Shown piece after piece: positions 15,451-23,451 of a DNA stretch of 23,451 nt. The translations under genes were made by a program, and so were the position numbers. Under the pieces are notes generated by a model. That model saw nothing but the letters and a program-made list of their open reading frames with translations. It had not been told where the DNA came from and searched no databases. Position 1 is the stretch's first letter, and the number at the start of each line of letters is the position of its first letter. Source of the stretch: CAYWNK01 sp047639615 (GTDB taxonomy: Bacteria; Planctomycetota; UBA1135; GCA-002686595); contig JBLIOL010000044.1 of the NCBI GenBank assembly GCA_047639615.1, positions 1 to 23,451 of the forward strand, written 5' to 3'.

Positions 15451-16365
15451 TCACCCCGACCCGGATTGGGGCCCTCGAAGAAGCCGGGCAGCCAGGCCGA
15501 AACGCAGCCCAAGGGCTGAGAATCTCCCGACAGCTACCCCACTGTGCTCGAGGAGAGCTGCCAGACACGCCAGACCGGCCGGAAGGATCCTTGCCCGATC
15601 TGACTCAATGGGTAGCTGCCTGCGCTCCCCGAGACCAAGACCCTGCAGATGATGAGCCCAATACCAGGCCTGTTCGGCCGTGGCCTGCAGCCCGTGCAGA
15701 CCCTCGACCTCGAATTCCGCACCACCGCGGACCAGGGCAACCAAGTTCGCTGCGGCGCCGCCGAGCATGAGGCACTCTCGATTCTGCCCGATGCCCCGCG
15801 GGCAAGCTTGTAGCTCAGCGCGCAGCACGGCTCCGAGCTCGGACCAGCCCTCTGCGGCGCCGGATTCCAAGTACCGCTCGGTCAAGCCTAGGGCACCAAT
15901 CGGAAGCGAGACTCCCTGCGAACCCGCGTCCCAAGCGGCTTCGCTACTGCCGCCGCCCACGTCGAGAACCAGACAATCCCCGTCGTGCGCCGCACTCTCT
16001 GCCGCCGCTTCCCACGCGAGGCTCGCCTCTTCCTCACCGGAGAGCACCTCCAACTTCAGGCCCAAGAGTTCACGCACCTGCCCCACGAAGTCCGCAGCAT
16101 TCGACGCGCGCCGTAGCACGGCCGTTCCCACGGCGCGGCAGCGCTCTCGAGGAATGCCATGACCGTCAGCGATGCTCAGGAACTCCGCGAGCACCTCGAG
16201 CGTGCGCGCGCGAGCGGCCTCGTCCAAGTCGCCTCCGTCGATCAAGCCCTTGCCTAACTGCGGCCTGCGCATGGCATCTTCGATAACCACCAGGGGCGAT
16301 CCCTCGGCCACCAGCAGCAGGCATGTGTTCGTGCCAACATCGATGGCCGCAACCAGCTCGCTCAA
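15451..16365 (-). CDS. Ppx/GppA-family exopolyphosphatase / pppGpp phosphohydrolase
   Basis: This 304-residue protein has the ASKHA-fold signatures of the family: AAIDVGTNTCLLLV (6-19), AVGTAVLRRASNA, SGEEEAS with the likely catalytic glutamate, LVLDVGGGSSEAAW, and LMLGGAAANLVAL. It would cleave polyphosphate or pppGpp in the cytoplasm; which of the two cannot be decided. The length matches the short, single-module form without the HD-like C-terminal domain. The start is a TTG that overlaps the stop of the upstream gene (TTGA); the next methionine codon would remove the DVGTNT motif, so the TTG is needed. The gene is probably translationally coupled to the carboxypeptidase-regulatory protein upstream. 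Confidence 0.93.
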   Translation of the reverse strand: MSELVAAIDVGTNTCLLLVAEGSPLVVIEDAMRRPQLGKGLIDGGDLDEAARARTLEVLAEFLSIADGHGIPRERCRAVGTAVLRRASNAADFVGQVRELLGLKLEVLSGEEEASLAWEAAAESAAHDGDCLVLDVGGGSSEAAWDAGSQGVSLPIGALGLTERYLESGAAEGWSELGAVLRAELQACPRGIGQNRECLMLGGAAANLVALVRGGAEFEVEGLHGLQATAEQAWYWAHHLQGLGLGERRQLPIESDRARILPAGLACLAALLEHSGVAVGRFSALGLRFGLAARLLRGPQSGSG

Positions 16366-18809
16366 CGCTTGCCCTTGCCCTTAGCTTTCTTGCTCACGCG
16401 CACCTCTAGCTTCTGCTTGCTGCCCTTCACACCGATCTCTTGACGGTGTTTGTCGAGACCGGGGACCTTGATCACCAGCTCCCAGCGGTAGCGTGGCACA
16501 CGCTCGTGAACATAAGCGTCCTTGCGCGGATCAAAGCGCAACTTGATCTGTTTGGACCCGGTGGGCCGGCCGCCTTCATTCTCCGGCAAGCGCTGCAGGA
16601 ACACCTCGCCCTTGCGCCGCGGAAGCCCATCCGGGCCAAGCACGGTGACCGTTACGGACGTGGTGCGACGCAACTCTGCAGAGCCTAGGTCGAGCATCGC
16701 TCCCGGTTCCAGAGTGATGCGCGGGTAGGTGTAACTCTCCACCCCATCCCCGAAGGCCAGCAGGGACAAGCGTCCCGGTCGCATGCCCTGAATGGAGAAG
16801 CGCGTCCCCGAGATCTTCACCGCCCCACGCCGCAGATCATTGAAGCGCAAGCCCGCAATAGGTTCGCCAGTACCTGCCAGACGCAGCTCGCCAGTCACGC
16901 TAGCCGGCGCCGGCGGAGGCCTCGGCGTCATGATCAAGTGCAGTGGCGTCGCCCCCGGCAACAGCTGCGCTGGGGCCGCGTCTTCCGGATACTCCCAACC
17001 AGGCGCAACCGGAACCACGTACCAAGTCCCCTCGTACAGACCGTCGAACTCGAAGCGTCCCCACTCATCCGCGATGGCGAATTGCTTGGTCCTCGACTTG
17101 CGCTCATCAAAGCGCGCCACCGCCACACCGCTCGGAATGGCGTAGCCCGCAGAGTCGACGATCACACCGCTCAGCCGCGAGGTGGGCGTCATGCTCTCCT
17201 CCACGTCCGCCATCTCTTCGCTGACGGTGTAGTTCTTACGCATGTCTAAGAAGCCATCGCATTCGTAGACCAAGTGCAACGGCCCCTCCGCCAAGCCTGC
17301 AAAGTGAAAGTAGCCGTCAGCATCCGTCAGCATGGACGGCATCTGGGTCAGGCCACGCCCCACCCAACTGCGAGGCGAGACATCCACGCCAGTCAGAGGA
17401 AGTCCGGTACCATCGAGCACCCTGCCACTGACCGGGAATCCAGTCGAGAGTTGCAACAGCAGATCGCGCTTGTCCTCCCCCGGCTTGAGTGACAAACGCT
17501 GACTAGCCGCGACCGGCTCTATTACGGCACCGCTGTCGAGCGGACCGTAGGCGCGCAGAAATTGCTTCTGCCGGCCGGGCACCTTGCCGAAATCAAAGCC
17601 ACCACCCGAGTCGGTAATCACGCTGAAGAGTCGCTCATCGCTGAGCTCCAAATCCGTGCGTAGCCCCCAGCTAAAGCTGCTCATCTCGTCCTCCAGGCAG
17701 CGCACCACGAGCGCGCCCGCCAGACCCAGCCCCTGCGTATCAAGCACCTTGCCCGCAAGCGTTGCCGGCGCAGCGACCACCACCAACAATGGCTTCGCCT
17801 CCTGCCCTTCGACCGTGTTCACCTTGTTCTTCTGTCGGTGCCCCCAGGCGGTGCGCGTCCACACTTCCACCTGTCCAGTGGGCACGCCCTGCATGTTGAA
17901 GGTCCCATCCTCAGCCGTCGTGGTCTCCACCGCCGCGAGCAATTCCGTACTGTTCGAAAGCCCCTGAACCTCAGCCTGGAATCGCACGCGCACATTCCCC
18001 ATGGGCCTGCGCGACACGCCCTCGATCACCTGCCCCTTCACCGTGGAGCCGCGCGGCAGCTCCAAGTCTTCGAAGGTCGGGTTCCCGGGGCTCACCATGA
18101 TGCCCGCACGCACCACCACCGGCAGGCCCGGCTCGGCGATGCCAACCGCGTAGGTACCCGGCGTCACATCCATGAGCCGATAGCGAAACTGCCCATCGAT
18201 CTTCACGCTGTAGTCCGGTTCGGCACTACGCCTGCCACGCACCTCCGGCCACAGATGCACGTTCACCCCTTCGGGTAGAGCATTGCCCAAGGAGATCAAG
18301 CGCCCCTGCACGGAGCCCGACGGCACCAACAGCACCTCAAGTTCCTGCCCGAAGTCGACCTGGGGTTTGCGCAGATCCACGTATTCCGGATGCTCCACGC
18401 GCAGACCTGGGTTCGGCCGCGACCAGTTCAAGCTGAAGCGGCCCTCCGCATCCGTACTCACGTGCGTTTCACCCTGGGTGTCGGCCAGCATCACCAGAGC
18501 ACCTTCGACCGGCGTTCCGCGCAGCCCATCAAGCACCACTCCCGAAAGACTCAGACTTGGCAGCTGGGTCGCCGCCTCCTGATCGATCACGCCGCTGCGC
18601 TGGCCAGCGCGCGGCCCTCGGCCCGCGAGCCCCGCGCCATCGATCTCAGCTAGGTTTGCTTCCGCATCCTGCTCCAGCCCGAGCACCAAGGCATCCGCGG
18701 GCTTCGCAAGACCGCTGAGGTCGGGCCCACGGGTTGCCCAGAGCAACCCCACCGCAGCCAATGCAAGCACCACGCCAAGGGCGAGTAGCGGACGATCCTT
18801 AGCTGCCAT
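16362..18809 (-). CDS. Membrane-anchored protein with carboxypeptidase-regulatory (CarboxypepD_reg) repeats
   Basis: The 815-residue product has one N-terminal transmembrane segment at about 9-26 and then a long extracytoplasmic part. At least five carboxypeptidase-regulatory or prealbumin-like beta-sandwich units can be read, each with a SGxVxDxxGxPxxGV strand followed by a DADGxFxFxxL turn: near 83-150, 250-325, 350-400, 455-530 and 545-615. Such repeats are carbohydrate- or peptide-adhesion scaffolds without their own enzyme activity, and no catalytic domain is seen. The N-terminal anchor without a lipobox suggests a tail facing the periplasm. The stop overlaps the ppx TTG start, and the beta-propeller gene lies 58 nt upstream. 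The function is unknown; an adhesion or envelope role is inference. Confidence 0.85.
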   Translation of the reverse strand: MAAKDRPLLALGVVLALAAVGLLWATRGPDLSGLAKPADALVLGLEQDAEANLAEIDGAGLAGRGPRAGQRSGVIDQEAATQLPSLSLSGVVLDGLRGTPVEGALVMLADTQGETHVSTDAEGRFSLNWSRPNPGLRVEHPEYVDLRKPQVDFGQELEVLLVPSGSVQGRLISLGNALPEGVNVHLWPEVRGRRSAEPDYSVKIDGQFRYRLMDVTPGTYAVGIAEPGLPVVVRAGIMVSPGNPTFEDLELPRGSTVKGQVIEGVSRRPMGNVRVRFQAEVQGLSNSTELLAAVETTTAEDGTFNMQGVPTGQVEVWTRTAWGHRQKNKVNTVEGQEAKPLLVVVAAPATLAGKVLDTQGLGLAGALVVRCLEDEMSSFSWGLRTDLELSDERLFSVITDSGGGFDFGKVPGRQKQFLRAYGPLDSGAVIEPVAASQRLSLKPGEDKRDLLLQLSTGFPVSGRVLDGTGLPLTGVDVSPRSWVGRGLTQMPSMLTDADGYFHFAGLAEGPLHLVYECDGFLDMRKNYTVSEEMADVEESMTPTSRLSGVIVDSAGYAIPSGVAVARFDERKSRTKQFAIADEWGRFEFDGLYEGTWYVVPVAPGWEYPEDAAPAQLLPGATPLHLIMTPRPPPAPASVTGELRLAGTGEPIAGLRFNDLRRGAVKISGTRFSIQGMRPGRLSLLAFGDGVESYTYPRITLEPGAMLDLGSAELRRTTSVTVTVLGPDGLPRRKGEVFLQRLPENEGGRPTGSKQIKLRFDPRKDAYVHERVPRYRWELVIKVPGLDKHRQEIGVKGSKQKLEVRVSKKAKGKGKR

Positions 18810-18867
18810 GCAACTATGATCGCTCCCAGCTCTCCTCCCCGCAAGCGCTAGAAAGAGGCCTTACTTC

Positions 18868-19743
18868 TCAGTCGAGCAAAACTGGAAAGGCGCCGTAGCA
18901 TTGCCCCTCCAGGTTGAAGACCTGCACGCGCTCGCCGTCGAGGTCCAAGCAGAACACCCGTGTGGGGCCGCCGTCCGCCAGTTCCTCCTCGTTCACCACG
19001 ACGACGGCGCAGGGATGATCAACTTGGCCAACGTCGCGTCCGCTATGGGCCAGGACACCGCGCACCTGCCCTTCCGCTCCGAGCAGTAGCAAACCGCCGC
19101 CCGGCCCCTCGAAGGCCACCACCATGCGGCTATCGGAGAGAGTTGCGAAGGCCACCGGCTCCGCATCCCCGGGCAGGCTCTCACTCAGGTCCAGGCTGTA
19201 GTGATGCTCCAAGCCGCGAAATACCTGCATACGCTGCGCCCCGCCCTCGAGGGCAAAGATCGAATCCCCGCGCACATCCAAGGCCCGTAGCCTTCGAAAG
19301 CGTCCGCGCGGATCACCCTCCGGACGCAGGGAACGAAACTTCCCCGACTCGGGCAAGAGCACGTGCAGGGCATGCCGACGCATGCCACCGGAAGCCACCC
19401 AGACCTCCAACTCATCGTCCGCGCCGCGCGCCACAACATCCACGGGTGTGCCCATGCAACCGGCCTCATCCGCGCCCTGGTCGCCGCCCTCGCCCACCGT
19501 GGCGACCTCCTTGCCGAAGAGCGTGAAGGCGCGCAGCTTGCCCGCCGGCGTATCCGCGACCCACAAGCGATGGTCCCCATCCATGGACAGGCCAGCGGCT
19601 GCCGAACGCAAAAGGTGCTCGTCCATGAAGCGAAACTGCGTCCCGAGCGCACGCCCATCCAAGTCGTAGGCCGTGATCCAAGCATCCTTGCGATGGCGGC
19701 CGACGTAGAGCACACCGGAGTTGTGACAAAGGCTGCCGTGCAT
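18868..19743 (-). CDS. NHL/beta-propeller-like protein
   Basis: This 291-residue protein is built of repeated short beta-blade motifs, such as RLWVADTPAGKLRAFTLFGK, LEVWVASGGMRRHALHVLLP, SIFALEGGAQRMQVFRGLE and TRVFCLDLDGERVQVFNLEG, typical of NHL or SMP-30-like beta-propellers. No signal peptide or catalytic motif is visible, so the location and substrate are unknown. Propellers of this kind bind proteins or act as lactonases. The ATG at 19743 is 6 nt after the stop of the metallophosphoesterase gene, so both belong to one transcript, with the carboxypeptidase-regulatory protein next. Confidence 0.75.
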   Translation of the reverse strand: MHGSLCHNSGVLYVGRHRKDAWITAYDLDGRALGTQFRFMDEHLLRSAAAGLSMDGDHRLWVADTPAGKLRAFTLFGKEVATVGEGGDQGADEAGCMGTPVDVVARGADDELEVWVASGGMRRHALHVLLPESGKFRSLRPEGDPRGRFRRLRALDVRGDSIFALEGGAQRMQVFRGLEHHYSLDLSESLPGDAEPVAFATLSDSRMVVAFEGPGGGLLLLGAEGQVRGVLAHSGRDVGQVDHPCAVVVVNEEELADGGPTRVFCLDLDGERVQVFNLEGQCYGAFPVLLD

Positions 19744-19749
19744 GGATAG

Positions 19750-20628
19750 CTACAGGGTAGCGCCCGATGCCGCCGAGCGCAGCTCCACCAGCACCAGCTC
19801 GGCAGGAACGCCCACTCGAATGGGCAAACCCACCACCCCCAGGCCGCGACTGACGATCAAACTTGTCGTGCCGAGATCCACCCGCAGGCCCGGGTGGGCC
19901 GGACCCAGACCGCGCAGGTAAGGCAGATCCACCTGCGTCCCATGGGTATGGCCCGACAGGATCGCCGCGCAACCCTTACGTGCGAGCACGCGTGCTCCCA
20001 AGGGATTGTGACACAGCAGCACTTCCACATCTCCCGGCCGCAGTTCCTTGCGCGCGGCATGCACATCCAACTCGCGTGCCTCCTCCAGATCCTCGAGCCC
20101 GGTAATGACCAACGGCAAGGACTCACCATCGCGCTGCAAGCGCACACCCTCATTGCGCAAAAAGCGCACACCCTGCGCGCCGTACTGTGCTGCGATCTCA
20201 TGCTCGCGACGGCCGCGATAGTCGTGATTGCCGAACACAGCGAAGCACCCGGAAGGGGCCTGCAACTGAGCCAGGTCCGGCAAGACGCGCAGCGCATCTT
20301 CAGGCTGGTGAGCGCAGAAATCCCCGGTCAACGCTACCGCATCGGGAGCCTCCGCATGCAAGGCCGCCAAGACATGTCGTAGATCGCCGCGACCTAAGAA
20401 AGGACCCGCATGTAGGTCCGAGAGATGCGCGATGCGAAAACCCTCGAGCACAGCAGGCAGCTCCGCAATCTCCAGCACCTCGTGGCGCACCCGAAAGCGT
20501 CCGGGTCCCAGGCGCCAGCGCCGATAGTAGGCACGCCCACCCAGCAAGCGGGCGCAACGCTCCGCGAGGGCGAATAGAAAGCGACGTGCTGGGGGGTGTC
20601 GGCGGGGGGCGACGCGGGGTGTGCTCAC
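19750..20628 (-). CDS. Calcineurin-like metallophosphoesterase (YkuE-type)
   Basis: This 292-residue phosphoesterase has all the metal-binding blocks: HLSDLHAG (about 69-76), LTGDFCAH, VFGNHDYRG, LLCHNP and LSGHTHG. Relatives such as YkuE are associated with the bacterial envelope and hydrolyse phosphodiesters or phospholipid-linked substrates; the exact substrate is unknown. The start is a GTG at 20628 giving a basic N-terminus but no clear transmembrane segment. It is the first gene of a four-gene run with the beta-propeller, the regulatory-domain repeat protein and ppx. It is divergent from argR, with 152 nt between them containing a long inverted repeat. Confidence 0.93.
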   Translation of the reverse strand: MSTPRVAPRRHPPARRFLFALAERCARLLGGRAYYRRWRLGPGRFRVRHEVLEIAELPAVLEGFRIAHLSDLHAGPFLGRGDLRHVLAALHAEAPDAVALTGDFCAHQPEDALRVLPDLAQLQAPSGCFAVFGNHDYRGRREHEIAAQYGAQGVRFLRNEGVRLQRDGESLPLVITGLEDLEEARELDVHAARKELRPGDVEVLLCHNPLGARVLARKGCAAILSGHTHGTQVDLPYLRGLGPAHPGLRVDLGTTSLIVSRGLGVVGLPIRVGVPAELVLVELRSAASGATL

Positions 20629-20641
20629 AATGAGATGGTGC

Positions 20642-20679
20642 CTAGGGGGTCACTTAGGCCCCAGGGTAGGCCCCCCTAG
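20642..20679. repeat. Inverted repeat in the leader of the metallophosphoesterase gene
   Basis: CTAGGGGG (20642-20649) and CCCCCTAG (20672-20679) are perfect complements with 22 nt between them. The repeat lies 14 nt upstream of the GTG start of the metallophosphoesterase gene and on the other side faces argR. It could be a leader hairpin or an operator; there is no direct evidence for either. Confidence 0.5.
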
Positions 20680-20738
20680 TGGCCCATGATGAATCAAGCA
20701 GCAGAATCCCGGGCAAATCTGTCCCCTACGGTGGCCGA

Positions 20739-20756
20739 GATGAATATATATTCCAG
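20739..20756. promoter_or_regulatory. ARG box upstream of argR
   Basis: The sequence TGAATATATATTCC (20741-20754) matches the consensus ArgR operator TGAATwwwwATTCA at all but the last base, and contains a perfect GAATATATATTC palindrome. A TATATT hexamer inside it could be the -10 element. A second, weaker half-site TGAAT occurs at 20772-20776, just before the start codon, 31 bp further. Its place over the argR promoter suggests autorepression in the presence of arginine. Confidence 0.75.
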
Positions 20757-20780
20757 GATAGCCCGCGAGGGTGAATAATC

Positions 20781-21224
20781 ATGACCATGCAAGGCAGCTA
20801 CACATCGGAGGATCGACGCACGCTCATTCGTAGCCTGCTCGCCGATCGCCAGTTGGGTAGCCAGGAGGAGCTCCTCGGAGCCCTAGCCGAGAAAGGGGTG
20901 CGCACCACGCAACCCGTGCTCTCGCGCGACTTGCGCGCCTTGGCCGCCGTCAAGCGTGACGGCGTCTACCAAATCCTCGAAGACGAGCGCGTCACGCCCC
21001 TCGAGACGCTTTCCATCCTGCTGCGCAGCGCGCAGGTAGCGGGCCCCAACATGGCGGTCGTGCGTTGTGAACCAGGAGCCGCCAGCGCCATCGCGCGCGC
21101 CCTGGATGCCGAAGACCTGCTCGGCTCCCTCGGCACCGTAGCCGGGGACGACACCGTATTCATCGCCATGAGCGATGCCGACGCCGGTGCTGCACTCTGC
21201 GCACGGGTACGCGAATTGCTCTAA
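20781..21224 (+). CDS. argR: Arginine repressor
   Basis: This 147-residue ArgR-family regulator has an N-terminal winged-helix domain (about 10-68) with the DNA-recognition stretch SQEELLGALAEKG...QPVLSRDL, and a C-terminal arginine-binding and hexamerisation domain with GTVAGDDTVFIA at 118-129. ArgR binds arginine and represses arginine biosynthesis genes at ARG boxes. The ATG at 20781 is preferred, but another ATG two codons later is possible. No arginine biosynthesis genes are in the window, so this is a stand-alone regulator, probably autoregulated through the box at 20741-20754. Confidence 0.95.
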   Translation: MTMQGSYTSEDRRTLIRSLLADRQLGSQEELLGALAEKGVRTTQPVLSRDLRALAAVKRDGVYQILEDERVTPLETLSILLRSAQVAGPNMAVVRCEPGAASAIARALDAEDLLGSLGTVAGDDTVFIAMSDADAGAALCARVRELL

Positions 21225-21480
21225 CCGTTCGACTGCTAGACGAAGAAGGAAACTCGCTCTGCAAACCTGCCCTTGAGATTTTGAGAAAACTTGGCCGCCG
21301 TCCATCGGATGAGTGGCGTCGCGGATGGATTGCGTAGGGAAGAGGAGAGACTGCGCCCATCAACCAGACTCGGGAACCACGGTTCCGTTCAACCCAGAGC
21401 CGGGCTGTTCGGACACCACCCGAGGACGGGGTACACCTTCCGCAATGACGCCGCGATTCCGAAGGGCGGCGGCCTTTTAC
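21225..21480. other. 256-nt convergent intergenic gap
   Basis: This sequence lies between the ends of argR and the anti-sigma gene. A 14-bp palindrome, GGAACCACGGTTCC, is at 21373-21386. No gene, U-rich terminator or repeat family is seen. Confidence 0.4.
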
Positions 21481-22236
21481 CTACTGCGGTCGCTCGAGAG
21501 TGAGCGATTCGCCCGTGTGCAGTGTGCTACTGCCATTGGGATTGATCACCTGCACCTCGCCCTCCAGGCACTCGGCCTGCGCGCCACTTGGGCTGACGAT
21601 CACGAGCAGGATGCCGTCCTCGAGCACGAGCATGCTGCCCTGCACTTGAATGCGCGCTTCGCCGCGCACCTGCAGTTCGCCGCGATCCAGACGTAGGCGC
21701 AAGGGGCGCTGCCCCTGATAGGAGACAGCGGTCTGGGCGCCCATCTCAGCCTGGCCGCGCTTGGTAGAGATCTCCGCGTGACCATCCGGGCCCGTGGCGC
21801 AGTAGCGACCGGGCACCAACTGACCGGGCTCGCCGTCGAGATCGATGGGCAGGGCGTCCACCACCACCTGGCCCGCATGGGCCAGCAGCTGTGGTCCCCC
21901 CTTGCCAGCGCGCACCTTGACCACAATCAGCAGGCCCGCCAGCAGCGCCGGATAGATGACCGCCCGTAGACGCGCGCGCCGAGCGCTGGGGGGCTCCTCC
22001 TGCTTGGCATGCTCGCTGCGCAGATCCTCCATCTGCCGCTCGACCTCTTGACGTTCGTGCCGGCGCTCCGCTCCCACAGATGCGCGCTCCTCGCCGGCGG
22101 CCATAAAGGCAGCACGGCAATCCTCACACCCAGCCAGATGGGTCCGCAACTCGGCCACAACAGCCGACTTGAGGCGCCCGGAGAGATGCTCGGAGAACAG
22201 CTCGTGGACGGATTCACAGTGAAGGGGGGCGGACAT
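21481..22236 (-). CDS. Membrane zinc-finger (ZAS) anti-sigma factor with FecR-like periplasmic part
   Basis: The 251-residue protein has an N-terminal zinc-binding anti-sigma motif, with H33-x3-C37-x2-C40 and a further C7 upstream, the usual ZAS spacing. A charged, probably coiled-coil linker (48-80), rich in E and R, leads to one transmembrane helix at about 92-108. The C-terminal half (110-251) is beta-rich and FecR-like. Such proteins hold an ECF sigma factor at the membrane until a signal releases it. No sigma factor is next to it: the upstream neighbour is gltX and the downstream one argR. It may therefore be an orphan or regulate a distant sigma factor. Confidence 0.85.
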   Translation of the reverse strand: MSAPLHCESVHELFSEHLSGRLKSAVVAELRTHLAGCEDCRAAFMAAGEERASVGAERRHERQEVERQMEDLRSEHAKQEEPPSARRARLRAVIYPALLAGLLIVVKVRAGKGGPQLLAHAGQVVVDALPIDLDGEPGQLVPGRYCATGPDGHAEISTKRGQAEMGAQTAVSYQGQRPLRLRLDRGELQVRGEARIQVQGSMLVLEDGILLVIVSPSGAQAECLEGEVQVINPNGSSTLHTGESLTLERPQ

Positions 22237-22291
22237 CAGGGCTTCACCATGGAGTCCAAGGGCCTCGGATGCAGGCCCCTTGAGGGCGGAA

Positions 22292-23451
22292 CTAGCCCAG
22301 ATGCTCGGCGCCAGCCCGGATTCGGGAGAGACTCGACTCGCGGCCGAGCAGATCCATGATCTCGAACAGGTCGGGCCCGCCGGGCTGCCCGGTCAGGGAA
22401 AAACGAAGCGGCTGGAAGAGCTCCGGAATCTTGGCCTCCTGCTCCCCCACCCAAGCCTTGGTGGCAGTGGCTAGATCATCCACGTTCTCGTCCGCGGGGC
22501 GCGCCTCGAGCCAGCCAGCGTAGTCCACCAGCAGCTGCGGCCCGCGCTCACGCTTGCGCGCGCCTTTCTCCGCCTTCTCTTGGTAGGCGACCGCATCATC
22601 CGCCGCCATGAGCGGCGCAATCCAATCCGGGACCTGGCTGTAGAGCTCGCAGCGCTCCTGTACCAGAGCTACCGCTCGCAGCACGTGCTCCGCGCGCGCA
22701 TCGAGCTGCGCCTGGTCCGCGATACCGGACTTCAGAATGAAGGACGTCGCATGCTCCAGCAATTGCTCGGGGCTCTCCGCGCGCAGGTACTCGCCCGCCA
22801 GCCACTGGAACTTCTTCGGGTCGAACACAGCGCCGGCCTTAGAAACAGCGGCGGGGTCAAAGTTCGAGCACAGGGTCTGCATGTCGAAGACCTCGGTCTC
22901 GCCGTCGAGGGCCCAACCCTGCAGGGCCAGGTAGTTGAGGATCGCGCCTTGGGGGTAGCCGTTGGCGCGATAGTCACCGAGGGAGGTGTCGCCGGTGCGC
23001 TTGCTGAGCTTCTTGCGATCGCTGCCGAGCATCAGCGGCAGGTGGCCGAAGGCCGGCGCTTCCAGGCCCAGAGCTGAGTAGAGCAAGAGCTGCTTGGGCG
23101 TATTGATCAGGTGCTCCTCACCACGCAGCACGTGAGAGATCTCCATGGCCGCGTCATCGCAGACCACCACGAAGTTGTAGGTGGGCATGCCCGCGTCCCG
23201 GCGCACGAGCACCCAGTCGTCGATCTCCCCGTGGGGAATGCGCACGTCGCCGCGGATCAGGTCCTTGAAGCGCGTCTCGCCCTCGGGGATGCGCGCGCGG
23301 AGAGCGAAGGACTCCCCCGCTGCTGCGCGGGCATCGGAATCGGCCGCGCTCAGGTCACGATCGGGACCGCGGTAGGCCACGCGCTGCTTACGGCCTTCCT
23401 GTTCGGCACGCCAAGCATCGAGCTGCTCCTGCGTTGAAAAATCGCGATAAG
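22292..23451 (-). CDS. gltX: Glutamyl-tRNA synthetase, C-terminal part (5' end outside window)
   Basis: The reading frame is open to the right edge, so only the C-terminal 386 or so residues are seen, starting with YRDFSTQEQLDAWR. The class I KMSKS-type motif KKLSKRTGD is present, preceded by FGHLPLML and GEEHLINT, and followed by the anticodon-binding helical domain. It charges tRNA-Glu (possibly also tRNA-Gln if the organism uses the amidotransferase route). The usual zinc cysteines of YRCFC-type enzymes are replaced (YRDFS), as in enzymes without that zinc site. The product ends 55 nt before the anti-sigma gene on the same strand. Confidence 0.97.
   Translation of the reverse strand, partial: YRDFSTQEQLDAWRAEQEGRKQRVAYRGPDRDLSAADSDARAAAGESFALRARIPEGETRFKDLIRGDVRIPHGEIDDWVLVRRDAGMPTYNFVVVCDDAAMEISHVLRGEEHLINTPKQLLLYSALGLEAPAFGHLPLMLGSDRKKLSKRTGDTSLGDYRANGYPQGAILNYLALQGWALDGETEVFDMQTLCSNFDPAAVSKAGAVFDPKKFQWLAGEYLRAESPEQLLEHATSFILKSGIADQAQLDARAEHVLRAVALVQERCELYSQVPDWIAPLMAADDAVAYQEKAEKGARKRERGPQLLVDYAGWLEARPADENVDDLATATKAWVGEQEAKIPELFQPLRFSLTGQPGGPDLFEIMDLLGRESSLSRIRAGAEHLG

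Noticed and set aside
15288..15512. An upstream extension of the esterase gene
   Set aside because: It overlaps the ppx 3' end and precedes a clear signal peptide that starts at 15287.
1..23451. Mobile element, prophage or CRISPR array
   Set aside because: No transposase, integrase, terminal inverted repeats, att-like duplications or spaced repeats were seen; the gene order looks like stable chromosome.

Overview
The window is GC-rich, gene-dense chromosomal DNA with no plasmid, phage, transposon or CRISPR signs. The gene set is a pair of type I sulfatases, a long-chain olefin (ole) gene set, a type III glutamine synthetase, carboxypeptidase-regulatory-domain repeats and an orphan zinc-finger anti-sigma factor. 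It would fit a marine-type Planctomycetota or another PVC-like Gram-negative lineage. This is an inference from gene content and is only moderately supported. GTG and TTG starts and 4-nt stop/start overlaps are common, so many genes look translationally coupled.

Left part (1-8000): the 3' end of one sulfatase meets a complete sulfatase tail to tail. A divergent oleB-oleC-oleD operon follows, encoding the late steps of olefin synthesis (beta-lactone decarboxylase, beta-lactone synthetase and ketoacid reductase); oleA is not visible here. Convergent to oleD are an AlkA-type DNA glycosylase and, upstream of it in the same operon, a lipoprotein that looks like a catalytically dead M1 aminopeptidase.

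Middle (8168-13434): glnN (glutamine synthetase III), a MORN-repeat lipoprotein and a ferrochelatase with a fused four-helix membrane domain form an overlapping three-gene operon. Its stop codon directly abuts the 3' end of a tRNA-Met gene on the other strand. Upstream of the tRNA on that strand are a cysteine dioxygenase and a ChrR-like cupin, separated by 2 nt. A gap of 383 nt (13435-13817) holds hairpins and a small tandem duplication but no convincing gene.

Right part (13818-23451): a secreted serine esterase is followed, reading upstream on the minus strand, by a four-gene run: metallophosphoesterase, NHL-type beta-propeller, membrane-anchored carboxypeptidase-regulatory repeat protein and Ppx/GppA phosphatase. 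The last two are coupled by a TTGA overlap. Divergent from this run is argR, with a near-consensus ARG box over its own promoter region. The window ends with an orphan membrane zinc-finger anti-sigma factor and the C-terminal part of glutamyl-tRNA synthetase, which runs off the right edge.

The items most worth a second look are the inactive M1-like lipoprotein, the membrane-domain ferrochelatase operon, the mutually exclusive hairpins in the glnN leader, the eukaryote-like Cys-Tyr pair in the cysteine dioxygenase, oleBCD without oleA, and the palindrome that contains both sulfatase stop codons. No single clearly new system is visible.
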